DNA of 64,000 nt from Misgurnus anguillicaudatus (taxonomy: Eukaryota; Chordata; Actinopteri; Cypriniformes; Cobitidae). Below the pieces are notes generated by a model. It was not told the DNA's origin and did not search any database. It saw only the letters and a list, made by a program, of their open reading frames with translations. The first letter of the stretch is position 1. Each line of letters opens with the position of its first letter. Position numbers and translations under genes: made by a program. The DNA is taken from the NCBI RefSeq assembly GCF_027580225.2, contig NC_073355.2, positions 16,423,501 to 16,487,500 of the forward strand. The letters are read 5' to 3'. Shown piece after piece: positions 25,726-38,312 of the stretch.

Positions 25726-26990
25726 GTGCCCAAATGAAAAAAATACTATAGTATATTATAGTAAAATTACCATAGAAAAATTACTCTATTAAATACTATA
25801 GTGTTTTTGAACCATACTATGGTGAATGTACTACAGTAAACTGTATTAAAAGTACTATAGTAATTTATAGTAATCAAACTATAGGAAATGAATTACTCTA
25901 GTAAATACTATAGTGTTTTTGAACCATACTACAATAAAGATACTACAGTAAACTGTATAAAAATAATAAAGTAATTTATAGTAAACTTACTATAGGAAAT
26001 GAAGTAAAATTACTCTATTAAATACTATAGTGTTTTTGAACCATACTATAGTAAATTTACTACAGTAAACTGTATTAAAAGTACTATAGTCATTTACAGT
26101 AATCTAACTATAAGAAATGAATTACTCTAGTAAATACTATAGTGTTTTTAAACCATACTACAATAAAGATACTACAGTAAAATAAAAATACTGTAGGAAA
26201 CTTATTATAGGAAATTAAGTAAAATTACTCTAGTAAATACTATAGTGTTTTTGAACCATACTATGGTGAATGTACTACAGTAAACTGTATTAAAAGTACT
26301 ATAGTAATTTATAGTAATCTAACTATAAGAAATGAATTACTCTAGTAATTACTATGGTGTTTTTGATCCATACTACAATAAAGATACTACAGTAAACTGT
26401 ATAAAAATACTATAGTCATTTATAGTAAATGTACTATAGGAAATAAAGTAAAATTACTCAAGTAAATACTATAGTGTTTTTGAACCATACTATAGTAAAT
26501 GTACTACAGTAAACTGTATTAAAAGTACTATAGTCATTTATAGTAATCGAACAATAGTAAATTAAGCAAAATTACTCTAGTAAATACTATCTTGTTTTTG
26601 AACCATACTACAATAAAGATACTACGGTAAATTGTATTAAAATACTATAGTAATTTATAGTAAACTAACTATAGGAAATTAAATAAAATTACTCTATCAA
26701 ATACTATAGTATTTTAAACCATTCTATAATAAAGTAAACTGTATTAAAATGCTACTGTATAGCAATGGTAAACTTACTATAGGAAATGTAAAATGTCTCT
26801 AGTAAATACTATAATATCCTATAGTATACTACAATACACAGTTTACTGTAGTAAGAACTAAAGTATAATATAAGTATAATATGGTACTTACTACAGTTTA
26901 TCAGTTTACTATAGTTAATACTATGGTATGTGTAGTAAATACTATAATTTACTACAGTTTACTACAGTATTTTTTCATGTGGGTGCCCAA
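25726..26990. repeat. TIR element filled by an alternating A/B tandem repeat
   Basis: The inverted ends CCAAATGAAAAAAATAC and GTATTTTTTCATGTGG enclose nine tandem units of about 103-118 bp. Units are marked by TTTTTGAACC or a variant at 25804, 25916, 26033, 26145, 26248, 26360, 26477, 26595 and 26712. Successive units alternate: type A continues ACCATACTAT and type B continues ACCATACTACAATAAAG, giving a dimer of about 215-235 bp. GTGCCCAA occurs at 25726-25733 and 26983-26990 and may be the target duplication. The words ACTATAGTA and TACTACAGTA are partly palindromic throughout. Confidence 0.85.
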
Positions 26991-28043
26991 GACTTCCTTC
27001 TTTTTTTGGTATAAGATTTATACCATTGTGATGATATAAATGTTAGACATTGTGAAAAGTGTGACAACTTACCCCGCTCTCCCCTATATATTCCTATATA
27101 TGAAATCAAAGTATTTAACAGAGCGTTACATTGAATTTGGCATGAGATGTTGTGCTTTCGAACATATTGAAAGGTTTTGTATTGTCTCATTTACATAGAA
27201 CTAATTATAGAATGAATCATAGAATTAATTATGTAGTCATCAATTTAGGTCAAATTCTTCTTGTGAGATTTAATGAGTGATGATACCGCATAGATCAGAA
27301 TGAATAGATCACGGAGCAACACAGAGCTTGCTAAATATTCATTTGTTTTGCCCTCCCGAGGCATGAATCACACTGAAATATGAACTCTGAATGAAAAATA
27401 TTTATTTCAATTCCTTAAGAAATTATGAATGACTCCTTCCTACAGTACCGCCGTGAATCATCTACCAGAAAAGTTGAACATTTTACTATATGTGCTGACA
27501 AACGTTGAGTAATCACTCGAAGCATGAACATTCCTCATGACAGAAATGTCATAATGAATATGTTTTCTTCCCAGACAGGACGCTTGAACATTTAATTGGA
27601 AAATGGTCAGGCTGTATGTCCCTGCCAGAGAGATAGTAGATGCTTTTGTGAAGGAACATACAGTACAAAGTAAAGCACACAGACTAATGTATGACACAAC
27701 AATACCTCGGGCTCAGCAGTATTAATGATATGCAATGAACTCATTATTCAAATTCAGAAATATCGCCAGAAGTAACACAGATGGAGTCAATTAAGCAATG
27801 TACATGCTTGTACACCATCGTTTCATCTTCGCTCTTTTATCTTTTATATGTTACTCCTTGGGTGTACAGTAATTAGTACGCTTTTTATGGCAACATTACG
27901 GCTAGCGATGATAACCGCTAGTTTCATGTGCCATTTTACTTGTTAATAGTTGTTTTAATTTCGCCTGTCCTTGGGTATTCTTTTTGATTAAAAAAAAAAA
28001 AATGTGTCGTGTTAAGTGTTTCACACTAATTTGCTTCTCTCGC
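26991..28043. other. repeat-poor 3' end of the hs3st4 intron
   Basis: Apart from CTTACCCCGCTCTCCCCTA at about 27070, a word also found at about 51336, no repeats were recognised. The kilobase before the exon may hold splicing or enhancer elements. Confidence 0.4.
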
Positions 28044-28060
28044 TTTTGGTTGTTTTACAG
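28044..28060 (+). promoter_or_regulatory. hs3st4: splice acceptor of the hs3st4 terminal exon
   Basis: A T-rich tract, TTTTGGTTGTTTTACAG, lies directly before the point where homology to the sulfotransferase family begins. The in-frame sequence upstream of it (from 27984) is unlike the family and is intronic read-through. Confidence 0.85.
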
Positions 28061-28715
28061 AGAGCTGATGCCCTCCACACTAGAAGGACAAATCACAATG
28101 GAAAAGACGCCCAGCTACTTTGTGACAAACAGCGCTCCGAAGCGAATCCACTCGATGGCGAGGGACATTAAGTTAATCATAGTCGTACGCAATCCGGTGA
28201 CCAGAGCTATTTCAGACTATACTCAGACACTATCTAAGAGGCCAGAGATTCCTACCTTCGAAGTCCTGGCTTTCAAGAATCGAACGCTGGGATTGATTGA
28301 CGCATCCTGGAGCGCGTTGAGAATAGGGATCTACGCGCTTCACCTGGAGAGCTGGATGCAGTATTTTCCTCTCTCCCAGATGCACTTTGTCAGCGGAGAG
28401 AGGCTTATCGTTGATCCAGCGGGCGAGATGGCAAAGGTGCAGGATTTCCTGGGACTCAAGCGCATTGTTACCGACAAACATTTCTATTTTAATAAAACCA
28501 AGGGATTTCCTTGCCTAAAGAAGCCGGAGGACAGCAGCACCCCGCGGTGCCTCGGCAAATCCAAGGGCAGAACTCACCCCAAAATAGACCCCGATGTCAT
28601 TCGCAGACTGCACAAATTCTACAAGCCCTTTAATATGATGTTTTACCAAATGACAGGGCAAAACTTTCAATGGGAACTGGAGGAGAACGGCACCTGGCCT
28701 GGTTCTCGGTACTAA
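28061..28715 (+). CDS. hs3st4: hs3st4 terminal coding exon (heparan sulfate glucosamine 3-O-sulfotransferase 4)
   Basis: This exon encodes the C-terminal 217 residues of a Golgi type II membrane enzyme. The enzyme moves sulfate from PAPS to the 3-OH of glucosamine in heparan sulfate. The acceptor is a T-rich tract ending in TTTTACAG at 28053-28060; the first base completes a split codon, and a TAA ends the frame at 28713-28715. Visible in the exon peptide: the MEKTPSYF block (13-20); [13 protein letters not shown] (41-53), the 3'-phosphate-binding region of sulfotransferases; a Cys151/Cys163 pair fitting the family's conserved disulfide; and KGRTHP (168-173), the PAPS-binding loop. Sequons are at N73, N144 and N209. 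[21 protein letters not shown] and the [15 protein letters not shown] region match vertebrate HS3ST4 better than HS3ST2 or HS3ST3 as I recall them. The 5'-phosphosulfate loop must lie in an upstream exon outside the window. The frame is intact, and nothing suggests a pseudogene. Confidence 0.93.
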
Positions 28716-29238
28716 CAGACCGCTGCTCCCCGCACCACCAGCCTTCTCGCAGCAGAACTCATTTCTTGGAAACATGCTTCAACATGTCAATCAATCATGG
28801 CTGTCTTTGCAAAACCGTGTGTACTCATAGCAAGAGTAATAATCTGCTCTGTCAACCCCCGACACCAATGGTGTTCATAATGGCAAACGTTATTGTATAT
28901 ATTATCATAAATATATTTATATTTGTGAAGAGAAGAGGATTTTATTGGTTTTGTTTCGGAAAGAGTTGCCATACGAATCACGTCTTCTGAGATGATGCAT
29001 GCGATGAGTTAAGTGTCCTTACGCACCGTCACCCTGAGGGTTTCATTTCTTAATCTTTTCCCCTCTCTCTGTCTCGCTCTATATCTCTCTCGCACACCAG
29101 CAGTAAGTGCAGTGCAATTGACTCGGATGACCAAGGCCATTTTAAAGGCTGTACAACTACAATCAAATGTAGAAATTATTGGGAATATTTCACATGTTTT
29201 AGACTGTACGTGGAGAGCTTTAGTTCATGGCTTATATA
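28716..29238 (+). other. hs3st4: hs3st4 3' UTR (end not determined)
   Basis: This stretch follows the stop codon directly and holds no recognisable repeat. No AATAAA is seen before the MITE at 29239; the nearest AT-rich candidate is around 28908-28922 (CATAAATATATTT). Where the transcript ends cannot be settled from sequence alone. Confidence 0.45.
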
Positions 29239-29414
29239 AAATAACCCAGTCGTTGGGTTAAATTAACCCAGAAAATTGTTATATTTGACCAAACAAGCAT
29301 TTTGGGTTGAAACAATTTAGCATAGGTTAAATTACAACCCAAGGGGCTTGGCTCATCCCTTTTTTTACCCAATCCTGGGTTGAAAATAACCTAGCGTTTT
29401 TTGTTTAGAGTGTA
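29239..29414. mobile_element. MITE ('AACCCAG' family)
   Basis: It has opposed AACCCAGTCGTTGGGTT and CCTGGGTTGAAAATAACC words and ends TTTGTTTAGAGTG. Related copies lie at 52797-52997 and, split, at 56281-59120. Confidence 0.65.
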
Positions 29415-29529
29415 GTACTGTTTTCAAGAATTGTTTAGTTGGATGAAAGACCATAGCATTGGACGTCTATGCTATTCTTTGAAGTACCTTGCAGTATAAA
29501 TATAATAATAACCAGCGTTGGGAAAAAAA

Positions 29530-30494
29530 TGAAGAGTTTGGTTCCAAAACGCAATAAATCCATTTTGACTAATTTTCGGTAAAACGTGTTTTCTATACCA
29601 AGAAAGTGACAAGATGAAAACCACTATTTTCTGTTACAAATTTTCACATAGCATCTTTAGGTTATAAAAACACAAAATGCAATAAATCCCTGATAAGTTT
29701 TTTTTCCCAAAATGCTATAAATCTATTCAATCAATATATAAATTCATATTTGCCATCATTATATTCATTATGGTTGAGTGGTATACACTGATAAAAAAAA
29801 AATTAATGGCATTAATCAAAACACTTACTTTGTCATATTAGGAACACTGTGCTGCGGTTATACTTGGGATGTCGTTGCTTACATCGATCAGCTGTAAAAT
29901 GTTTTGGTCCTGCTCGATTTTCATTGGCTTCGCGTAAAATAATGGAAAATTGATGGCTTACGTTTCTTTCCCGTCACAAAGAACCACCACAGGTTTATCA
30001 GTGCCATTAAAGTATTATTTTGTTTGTTTGTTGAACACGACGTACAAGATGAGGAAAACTAGGATTCGGTGTATTCAACGTGCCGCCATTGTTTGTTTAC
30101 AGTGTGTGGAATGGTGCGCTGTGATTGGGTAAATGGATTTATTGCATTCTGCAAAAAAGGAGGTGTGGCGTTTATTGCGTTTTGGGAATAAAGGGAGAAA
30201 AGATGACAGAATAACACGGAGGATATTGTGTAAAAGTACGAATTTACTTTTAAATACTGACCTGATATAATACTGATTTTGGCAGTAATTCATTTTTTTT
30301 TTAAATGGCGTTTATCGCAGTTTGGTACCGTGCCCCTATGGTGACATTGGAGTAAAAAAATCGAACGTTTAGTTTCATGTGCTCACGCGAAACCTTCATG
30401 TGCAGAATTTTTTTTTTTAAGTTTAAACTAAAGTTTATTTAATTTTTTCTCCATGTTCCCTTAGGGGCTCCGTATTTTGGAACCAAACTCTTCA
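29530..30494. mobile_element. TIR element of about 0.97 kb
   Basis: The ends TGAAGAGTTTGGTTCCAAAA and TTTTGGAACCAAACTCTTCA are near-perfect inverted repeats. The word GCAATAAATCC or a close variant recurs inside (29550, 29680, 29705). No transposase is visible, and the class is not assigned. Confidence 0.8.
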
Positions 30495-30643
30495 AATATA
30501 TATTTATACATCAAACCATTTCACGGGATATGTAAGCAACACTTTTAAACAAAGCGTGTTTAACAATGCTATAGCCTACATGACTACATAACAAGCTATT
30601 TAAGAGAGCAATGTCTTTATATTTTATTAATATTATATAATTA

Positions 30644-31078
30644 CACTGTTAAAAATCTGCAGAAATTACAATGGTATTGCAGCTGGGTTGCCGGTAAATT
30701 ACCGTAGATTTAAATTTACGTTATTTAAAGTTATTTACTGGCAAGAGTTTGTTCAAAGTTGAATACATTTTAAATATTAACAAGTCTTTATATTTACAGA
30801 ATATAACTATACAATAACACCCTCATGCAAAGCATTCTGGGAACCAGAAATCATCATCAAACTTTTTCTGTTTTTTTTTTTTTGCTTCAGATTTTGTTTC
30901 CCGGAATGTTTTGCTTGATGCTGTTTTTCTAGTTTTATTCTGTAAAGACAAAGACTTGTAAATGTTTAATGTTCATTTAACTTTGAACAAAATGTTACCA
31001 GTAAATAACATAAATTTAAATCTACGGTAAGTTACCGGCAACCCAGCTGCAAATTTCTACGGATTTTTTTTTACAGTG
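30644..31078. mobile_element. CACTG-ended MITE, copy 1
   Basis: The ends CACTGTTAAAAATCTGCAG and ACGGATTTTTTTTTACAGTG are inverted, with inner arms GGTTGCCGGTAAATTACCG. TA is present on both outer sides. A second copy is at 33025-33422. Confidence 0.78.
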
Positions 31079-31730
31079 TAGTGTCGATACATTAACTAAA
31101 AGCAACTGAGGTACTGTCAATTTTTAAATATTTTCTTAATTGTCCCAACACTGGTTATTTATCAGTACCATGGTATACTGTACAATATATCAAAGTATCA
31201 TGGAGGCTTCTGTATAGGTGTACAGTAAATTTTACTGTATGCGGGTGGTTCAGCAATCGATAAAACACATTCTCCATCATTCTTCAACGGATTTCAGTTT
31301 AGTATTCTTCGAATTTTGACACTGTGTATCATAAATCACTTTGTAAACGATGTTTTTGTCACAAGCAGCCTTTTCTTCTCAAGATTAATCCCGTTTCTTA
31401 TGCGAGATGATGGCATCCATTATAACACTCAAGGCTTATTCTGAAAACTCCAAAACACTGCACATATGATTCATCCCAGGGTTTAAACCGTCACATTGTT
31501 TTCAGATGCAGCTGATACAGAAACACGTTAATGAGTCTAACAGCAATCCTGCTGGAGTGATCAGCAGGGAGTTACCAAACATCTGCTGTAACAAAGTCCT
31601 CTGTCATTACAGACAAATGCCACATTAAGAGAGGTGCCTGTGAAAATCATAAAGAAAGTTATCTTTCCATCATGCAACTTACGTGATGGCCATATCAGAT
31701 TCACTCTCAAAAAAAAAAATAAAAAAAAAA
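31079..31730. other. no feature recognised
   Basis: Nothing supported apart from short A-rich tracts. Confidence 0.4.
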
Positions 31731-31931
31731 TGGTACAAAGGTTGTAGCTGGGAGGCTGTACCTTTTCAAAAAGTATACTTTTGTACCTAAAAGGTGCATA
31801 CTGGTACCTCAAAGGTACACAATGGTACCTTAAAGGTACATACTCAAAGGTACATATTTATACCAAAATGGAACATATTAGGACTTTTTATAAAGGTATT
31901 GTCCCAGTGACAACTTTTGCACCTTTATTTC
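31731..31931. mobile_element. foldback MITE ('GGTACAAAGGTTGT' family), copy 1
   Basis: The opposed arms GGTACAAAGGTTGTAGCTGG and CCCAGTGACAACTTTTGCACC surround repeated AAGGTACA words. Related copies are at 39483-39794 and 45309-45535. Confidence 0.65.
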
Positions 31932-33024
<1,093 letters not shown>

Positions 33025-33422
33025 CCTCTGTAAAAAAATCTGTAGAAATTACAATGTTATTGCAGCTGGGTTGCCGGTAATTTACCGTAGATTTACATTT
33101 ATGTTATTTACTGGCAAGAGTTTGTTCAAAGTTAAATAAATTTTAAATATTAAGAGGTCTTTGTCTTTACAGCAAAAAACCCAAACAATAGCAGCCTCAT
33201 GCGAAGCATTATGGGAACCAAAAATCATCATCAACCTTTTTCTGTTTTTTTGCTTCAGATTTTGTTTCCCGGAATGGTTTGCTTGATGCTGTTTTTTTAG
33301 TTTTACTCTGTAAAGACAAAGACTTAACTTTGAACAAAATGTTGACAGCAAAAAACAAAAATTTAAATACACGGCAAGTTACAGGCAACCCAGCTGCAAT
33401 TTCTACGGATTTTTTTTACAGT
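33025..33422. mobile_element. CACTG-ended MITE, copy 2
   Basis: It shares GCAGCTGGGTTGCCGGTAA and the inverted right half with the element at 30644-31078. The left terminus is worn at the junction with the TA repeat; the right end is TACGGATTTTTTTTACAGTG. Confidence 0.75.
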
Positions 33423-34770
33423 GGTATATATATTAGTGATGCACCGATTTATCAGCCGCCGATATATATCGGCCGATTTTTGATGAATTTGAAACCATCG
33501 GCATATCGGCAATAGCACGAGAAAGGCCAATACCGATTTTTTATTAATTAACTGCATAAAGAAATCCATTATATGTAAAAAAATTTGTTGTATAGTATTA
33601 GTTGTATATACAATACTGTATAGTATTGTATACAAGTTTAATATCTATATCGGCCAGAAGTTGTCTGTTTAAATCGGTATCCACTGCATGAAAAGAGGTG
33701 TATCCGTACTAGGAAACTCCTGTAAACACCACTGATTTTCGGGAGTATCTACTAGTTCCACTGAGGGTAAACTACTAATTCCACCAAGTTAGGAAACTCC
33801 CGTAATGATACCAATTCGGATGTATCTTGCTGAGGGGATATCCCCGTGGAATATGCAGCCATTTGTTGCCATGGCAAGTAATCCCATTGAAGATTTTGGC
33901 AGGGGCCACTTTCACACCTACAGAGGTACTGGAATTTTACACCTTTGCACAATTCTAGTGTCCCCATTGGTGTTTAATCTCAACACTGATTGGTTGCTTT
34001 TAAAAACCCCTCCCAAAACTCTGACAACTATTGGGACACAACTTTAAAACTTTCCAGTTGAGATGATTTGATTGGTTACACTTTGTTTTAAGCCCAACCC
34101 AAGCCCTCATAGCTTAGTGACTTGATTGGTTATTTGCCTGCTATGCAGATAGACTACAACCCCCCCCCCACACTATATACTACTATACATCCCCAAAACC
34201 CTTAAAAAAAATAAAAACTTGAATTGAGCTTGAAACGTTTATTTAAAAAAAAACTGAACAATCCACAATTGTCACAATCACAAAATAATATTATACACAA
34301 ATATTAAAGTTGCATACATAAACACTATTTAAACTCATAAATATACAGACAGAGAAAGCAATATTAGAGTAAAATAAAACAAAATAAAAGCAACAATGAA
34401 AACTACATTCAAAGCAGTACAATGTAATGTAGCAGTGGCGGCTCGTGACTGCTCATCCGAGGGTTGCAAATTCAAAATAAGTGTTCAGAGTGTCATGTGT
34501 GTTGCTTGTGTTTTTAAAATATGTGTTTGTTGCTTCATGTAAACCACGTGCATCACGTGTTTAGTCAAAACACGCGATACACATACACGCAGAACACATA
34601 TTTTGAAATTGAGAACCACACAAATGACGGGCTATATACATGTTGTGACAAACTTCGCATCGAGTGCTCACAAAAAAAAAAGAAGTCACCAGCTGCCACT
34701 GTAATGTAGTAAATATCTAAATAAAATGAACAACAACTATATTGATCTTGCTCTTAAGAAATCAGTCCTA

Positions 34771-35220
34771 CACTGCAAAAAATGACTTTCTTACATAGTA
34801 TTTTTGTCTTCTTTTCAGTACAAATATTATTTAAATTAAAATGCTTGTTCTTGAGGAACAAAATGACCCAAGAAAATAAGTCTAGTTTTAGACAAAATAA
34901 ATAAATAAAATACACACACATACATTAAGTGAAATTGTGCTTAAAACAAGCAAAAATATCTTCCAATAGTGTGAGAAAAAAAATCTTAAGTTTTCTTTTA
35001 TTTTAAAAACTTAATTAAAACACAATTTTCTCACCCCAATGTTAGATATTTTTGATTGTTTAGGCACAAATTATCTTAAATTGTATATTTTTGTCTAAAA
35101 ACTAGACATATTTTCTAAGGTAATTTTGCTCATCAAGAAAATACATCTTGATTTAAGAATTTTTAGTTTTTCTACTGAAAACAAGATAAGAAGTGTTAGA
35201 AAGTGATGTTTTGCATAGTG
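34771..35220. mobile_element. CACTG-ended foldback MITE inside the CACTA-like element
   Basis: The ends CACTGCAAAAAATGACTTTC and GTGATGTTTTGCATAGTG are inverted, with long AT-rich arms (AAAATAAGTCTAGTTTTAGAC and its complement). It is related to the truncated copy at 54032-54326. Confidence 0.75.
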
Positions 35221-35269
35221 TAGAATCAATCACAGAGCTCTGTCTTGGAATTATTCAAACATTTCTCAC

Positions 35270-35520
35270 TGTAACACTGTAATTTCTCACATTTAAGAAA
35301 ACCGGTTGCATTAAACCATTCAAGTTTTAAAACGCATAGATTTGAGTACTGTGAACAAACAAATTGAGTCACATGCAGTTAAGCACTTATATTTAAATTC
35401 ACACTACCTAAATATAAGTGCATAATTGCACAAGACTTAAGTTCAAAGTACTCAAATGTATGTCTTTTAAAACTTAATGGTCCAATGCAACCGATTTCCT
35501 TAAATGGTTTGAGTTAAGTT
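35270..35520. repeat. foldback repeat
   Basis: ACCGGTTGCATTAAACCATT on the left is inverted on the right as AATGGTCCAATGCAACCGAT. The arms continue through GATTTGAGTACT and AAGCACTTATATTTA towards a centre near 35395. Confidence 0.7.
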
Positions 35521-35781
35521 AACTGCTAAAAGCATATACTTGTCAGCAAAGGTAACGTTGATGCACCCTCATCTGGACAGACATCTCTTTGGACCCCTTT
35601 GGAAATATAAAAGTACATATAAGTATTTGGCATAATACTAATACACATATACAGATACACACACACACACACGACAAATCAAATGACATAAAGTTGTACA
35701 TTTTAGAAAGTTTACTTTAACTGTACAAAGATACAACAATATATGATCAAAGAACTTCATAATGTCTTCATAACTTCTTAC

Positions 35782-36803
35782 TTGATTTTGTGTGTTGATG
35801 TCCTCAGAGTCTCTGTGACGTTCTGCAGCTTTATTACAGTAGGCTACTTCAATATAGTTGTCTAGCAAACACAGAATAAAAATAGAATCACATACATCAT
35901 AACACATCTATTTACTATTTTACCTCTTTGATTTAATAATTTCATTATTAAACTTACATCATTTTGGCCAGATTGCAGTGACATCAATTTCTTCAGTGTC
36001 TGGATCAGTCTGATGTTTTAGCTTCCACTGTTACTTCATTATATTTCTCTGTCAAACACAGAATTAAAAATTAAAATCACATTCATCATAACACATCTGT
36101 TTACCATTTAACTTGTTTGATTTTTAAAATTGAATGAATAAACTTACATCATCTTTACCCAGAAACCTCTTCAGCGTCCACAACGTTGACCACAGTGTAC
36201 ATGACCTCTGTAAACACAAACATGGATAGACTTCATATTTAAAGAGATGAAGAACAGCAAACATATTACATTAAAATATATTATGACTCCAAGCTTCTTT
36301 ACAATTAGCATCTAGGTTCTCTAAACGTGAAGCTGGCTTTGTTACAAATCAATATAAAGCTATTAAAACCGTCTTGAAAAATAAGCAGCATCTACCAGCA
36401 CTAAAGCAAAGAGCTTTTAAACAACAAAAGATCGTCTGTGTATCATTTAAAATAGCAGAGAGACACTTGCTAGCTGCTAACATTTCCAACACATTTCCAG
36501 TTACTGTTGATATGTTTGTTTTAAGCAAAGAACGTCTCATCTTGGCCTCTTTAAAGTTTTGTTTTTAAACATTTAAACATCGAATTGATTCTTTTAACAG
36601 CCCGGTTTGAATGTTACTTCGCGTATTTTTAACCTCATGTTTACCGCTGTGTACCATGTATACCCTTAATGTTTTACTGTTTGTGCTTTAAATTCAAACA
36701 GTTCTAGTTTAAAGACAAAAACAAATCATAGTAAATAACATAATATGAACAAATAGGCATCCGATCAGCGCGATGCAGACAAACTAATTAAATCAAACTT
36801 ACC
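35782..36803 (-). pseudogene. chain of splice-flanked exon-like blocks on the minus strand (captured gene fragment or lncRNA)
   Basis: Reading the minus strand, four blocks have good splice signals. A first block ends at 36803 (CAGTAAG/GTAAGTTT). Block 2 is 36148-36207 (TTTACAG acceptor, GTAAGTTT donor), block 3 is 35958-36048 (TTTGACAG, GTAAGTTT) and block 4 is 35782-35861 (TTTGCTAG, GTAAGAAG). The introns around blocks 3 and 4 are similar (CACATTCATCATAACACATC / CACATACATCATAACACATC), so the blocks arose by tandem duplication. In one frame they encode short tyrosine motifs: VMYTVV, KYNEV and NYIEVAY. These resemble ITIM/ITSM-like cytoplasmic tail exons, but the frame is broken by stops in blocks 2 and 3. 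I do not recognise a parent gene. Confidence 0.4.
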
Positions 36804-36927
36804 TTACTGTTGATGTGCAAGCAAACAAAGAGTAGTCCAGGCTGTAACGGTTCGCGATTTTGAATTTTCCCGTCAAGCCCATAGGTGAAGCGGTCGCACC
36901 TGAAGGGGCAGATGAGTGGGTGCAGGT

Positions 36928-36946
36928 GCATTCTGGGAAATGTAGT
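36928..36946 (-). promoter_or_regulatory. ZNF143/THAP11-type promoter motif
   Basis: The minus strand reads ACTACATTTCCCAGAATGC, very close to the ACTACAATTCCCAGAATGC consensus bound by ZNF143/THAP11 at vertebrate promoters. It lies about 125 bp upstream of the donor at 36803, in a locally GC-richer stretch (36840-36970), so it could drive the minus-strand transcript. Confidence 0.55.
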
Positions 36947-37749
36947 CCTTTGCTTTGGCGTTGTCACTGCTGTAGCATATGCTGCTGTAGATGTAAACTA
37001 CGATTTCCAAGATCCATTTGATGCACTACAATCATTCCAGCCCAAGTTTGATTGATCCTCTGCTCGCACTTTATTATATACTTTTATATAATCCGCGTTT
37101 TCACACTATGCATTGTTCTTTATACTTGGACATTAATAAAAAATAAAAAATATTTCTATAAAGTTTAAAACATTGACAAAACATGTTTAGTTGACAAACA
37201 TGTTAACAGTTATTTTGAATGATGCTCAGATTTTCTTAAATATAAAATCTTTGTGAATCAGCACTTACTTGATGAAATACAAAACTCTTTAAACATGCCT
37301 CAGGAATGATCTCTGGGTTTAGTTGATTAACTGCTAATCACTGGAAACATTGAACGTATACCTAAATGAATTCTTACTTAAATATAAGTAAATATAAACT
37401 AATGCTGAGTTAAGACATGTAACTTACTGAACTTACTTAATTACAACATGAACTCAAATTAATTTATTGTAAATGAATGTATTAACTAACAATGAAAAAC
37501 ATGTCATGTTAATGATGACTCTTCATTAGTTTATGATAGTATATGCCTTAACTCAGCTTTAGTTCATGTTAAAGTAAAAATACATGTATGTCTATTATCA
37601 CTGTGATATATGGACCCTTATTATAAAGTCCCCATCTCTTTTATTTAAATTGATTGATTGAAGACAAACATGATAATATGTGGTCTGACTTTGTACAAGC
37701 ATGCATTATCATATGCTAACAGTTACCTCCTCAGATAGACTACACATTG

Positions 37750-38312
37750 ATTGGTGCCCGAACATTTTCCTTACAAGGGCCAAACCTGACTGAGGGCCGT
37801 GGGCCAAAAGTAAATGGTGTTGTGTTATATTAAAATTAAAGTTGCTCTGATAACCCCTAATTTATAATTTTCTAATATTTTAAAAATAAATAAGCAAACA
37901 TTACTCTGTTTATGCATAACTAATGCAGTTTTATTTTCCAAGGCTTTTTGTAAAAAAAGAAATCATTTTGCCAATCAATTTTAAATATCCTTTTCTCTGT
38001 GTGCCCCTGCCAAAACCTCTTCATTTTTAGCCTGTAATACCCGAGTTCACTTAGTTTCGTGATGCATTTTATACACCTTCAAGTATGCATGAAACATAAA
38101 AAAATTCACTTTAATCCCTTGCATTTAATATTAATTTACATTTTTGTAATGTAAAAATACAACAAAAAATGATACATTTTAGAAAATGTTTAATTAAAAA
38201 TATGATCATCTGCGTCAATAACTTTTATTCTTTTTCCTTATCTCACGTGGCATGATGGGCCAAATTAAAGATCTATTGTGGGCCAACTTTGGGCACCTCT
38301 GGATTAGAAGTA
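37750..38312. mobile_element. decayed hAT-like element
   Basis: GGTGCCCGAACATTTTCC on the left and ACTTTGGGCACCTCTGG on the right are the opposed ends of a common fish hAT family. Internal GGGCCAAA words face each other. The sequence is diverged, without clear target duplications. Confidence 0.55.

Noticed and set aside
27984..28060. Upstream extension of the hs3st4 frame to an ATG
   Set aside because: The sequence before 28061 is unlike the family and ends in a consensus splice acceptor. It is intron.
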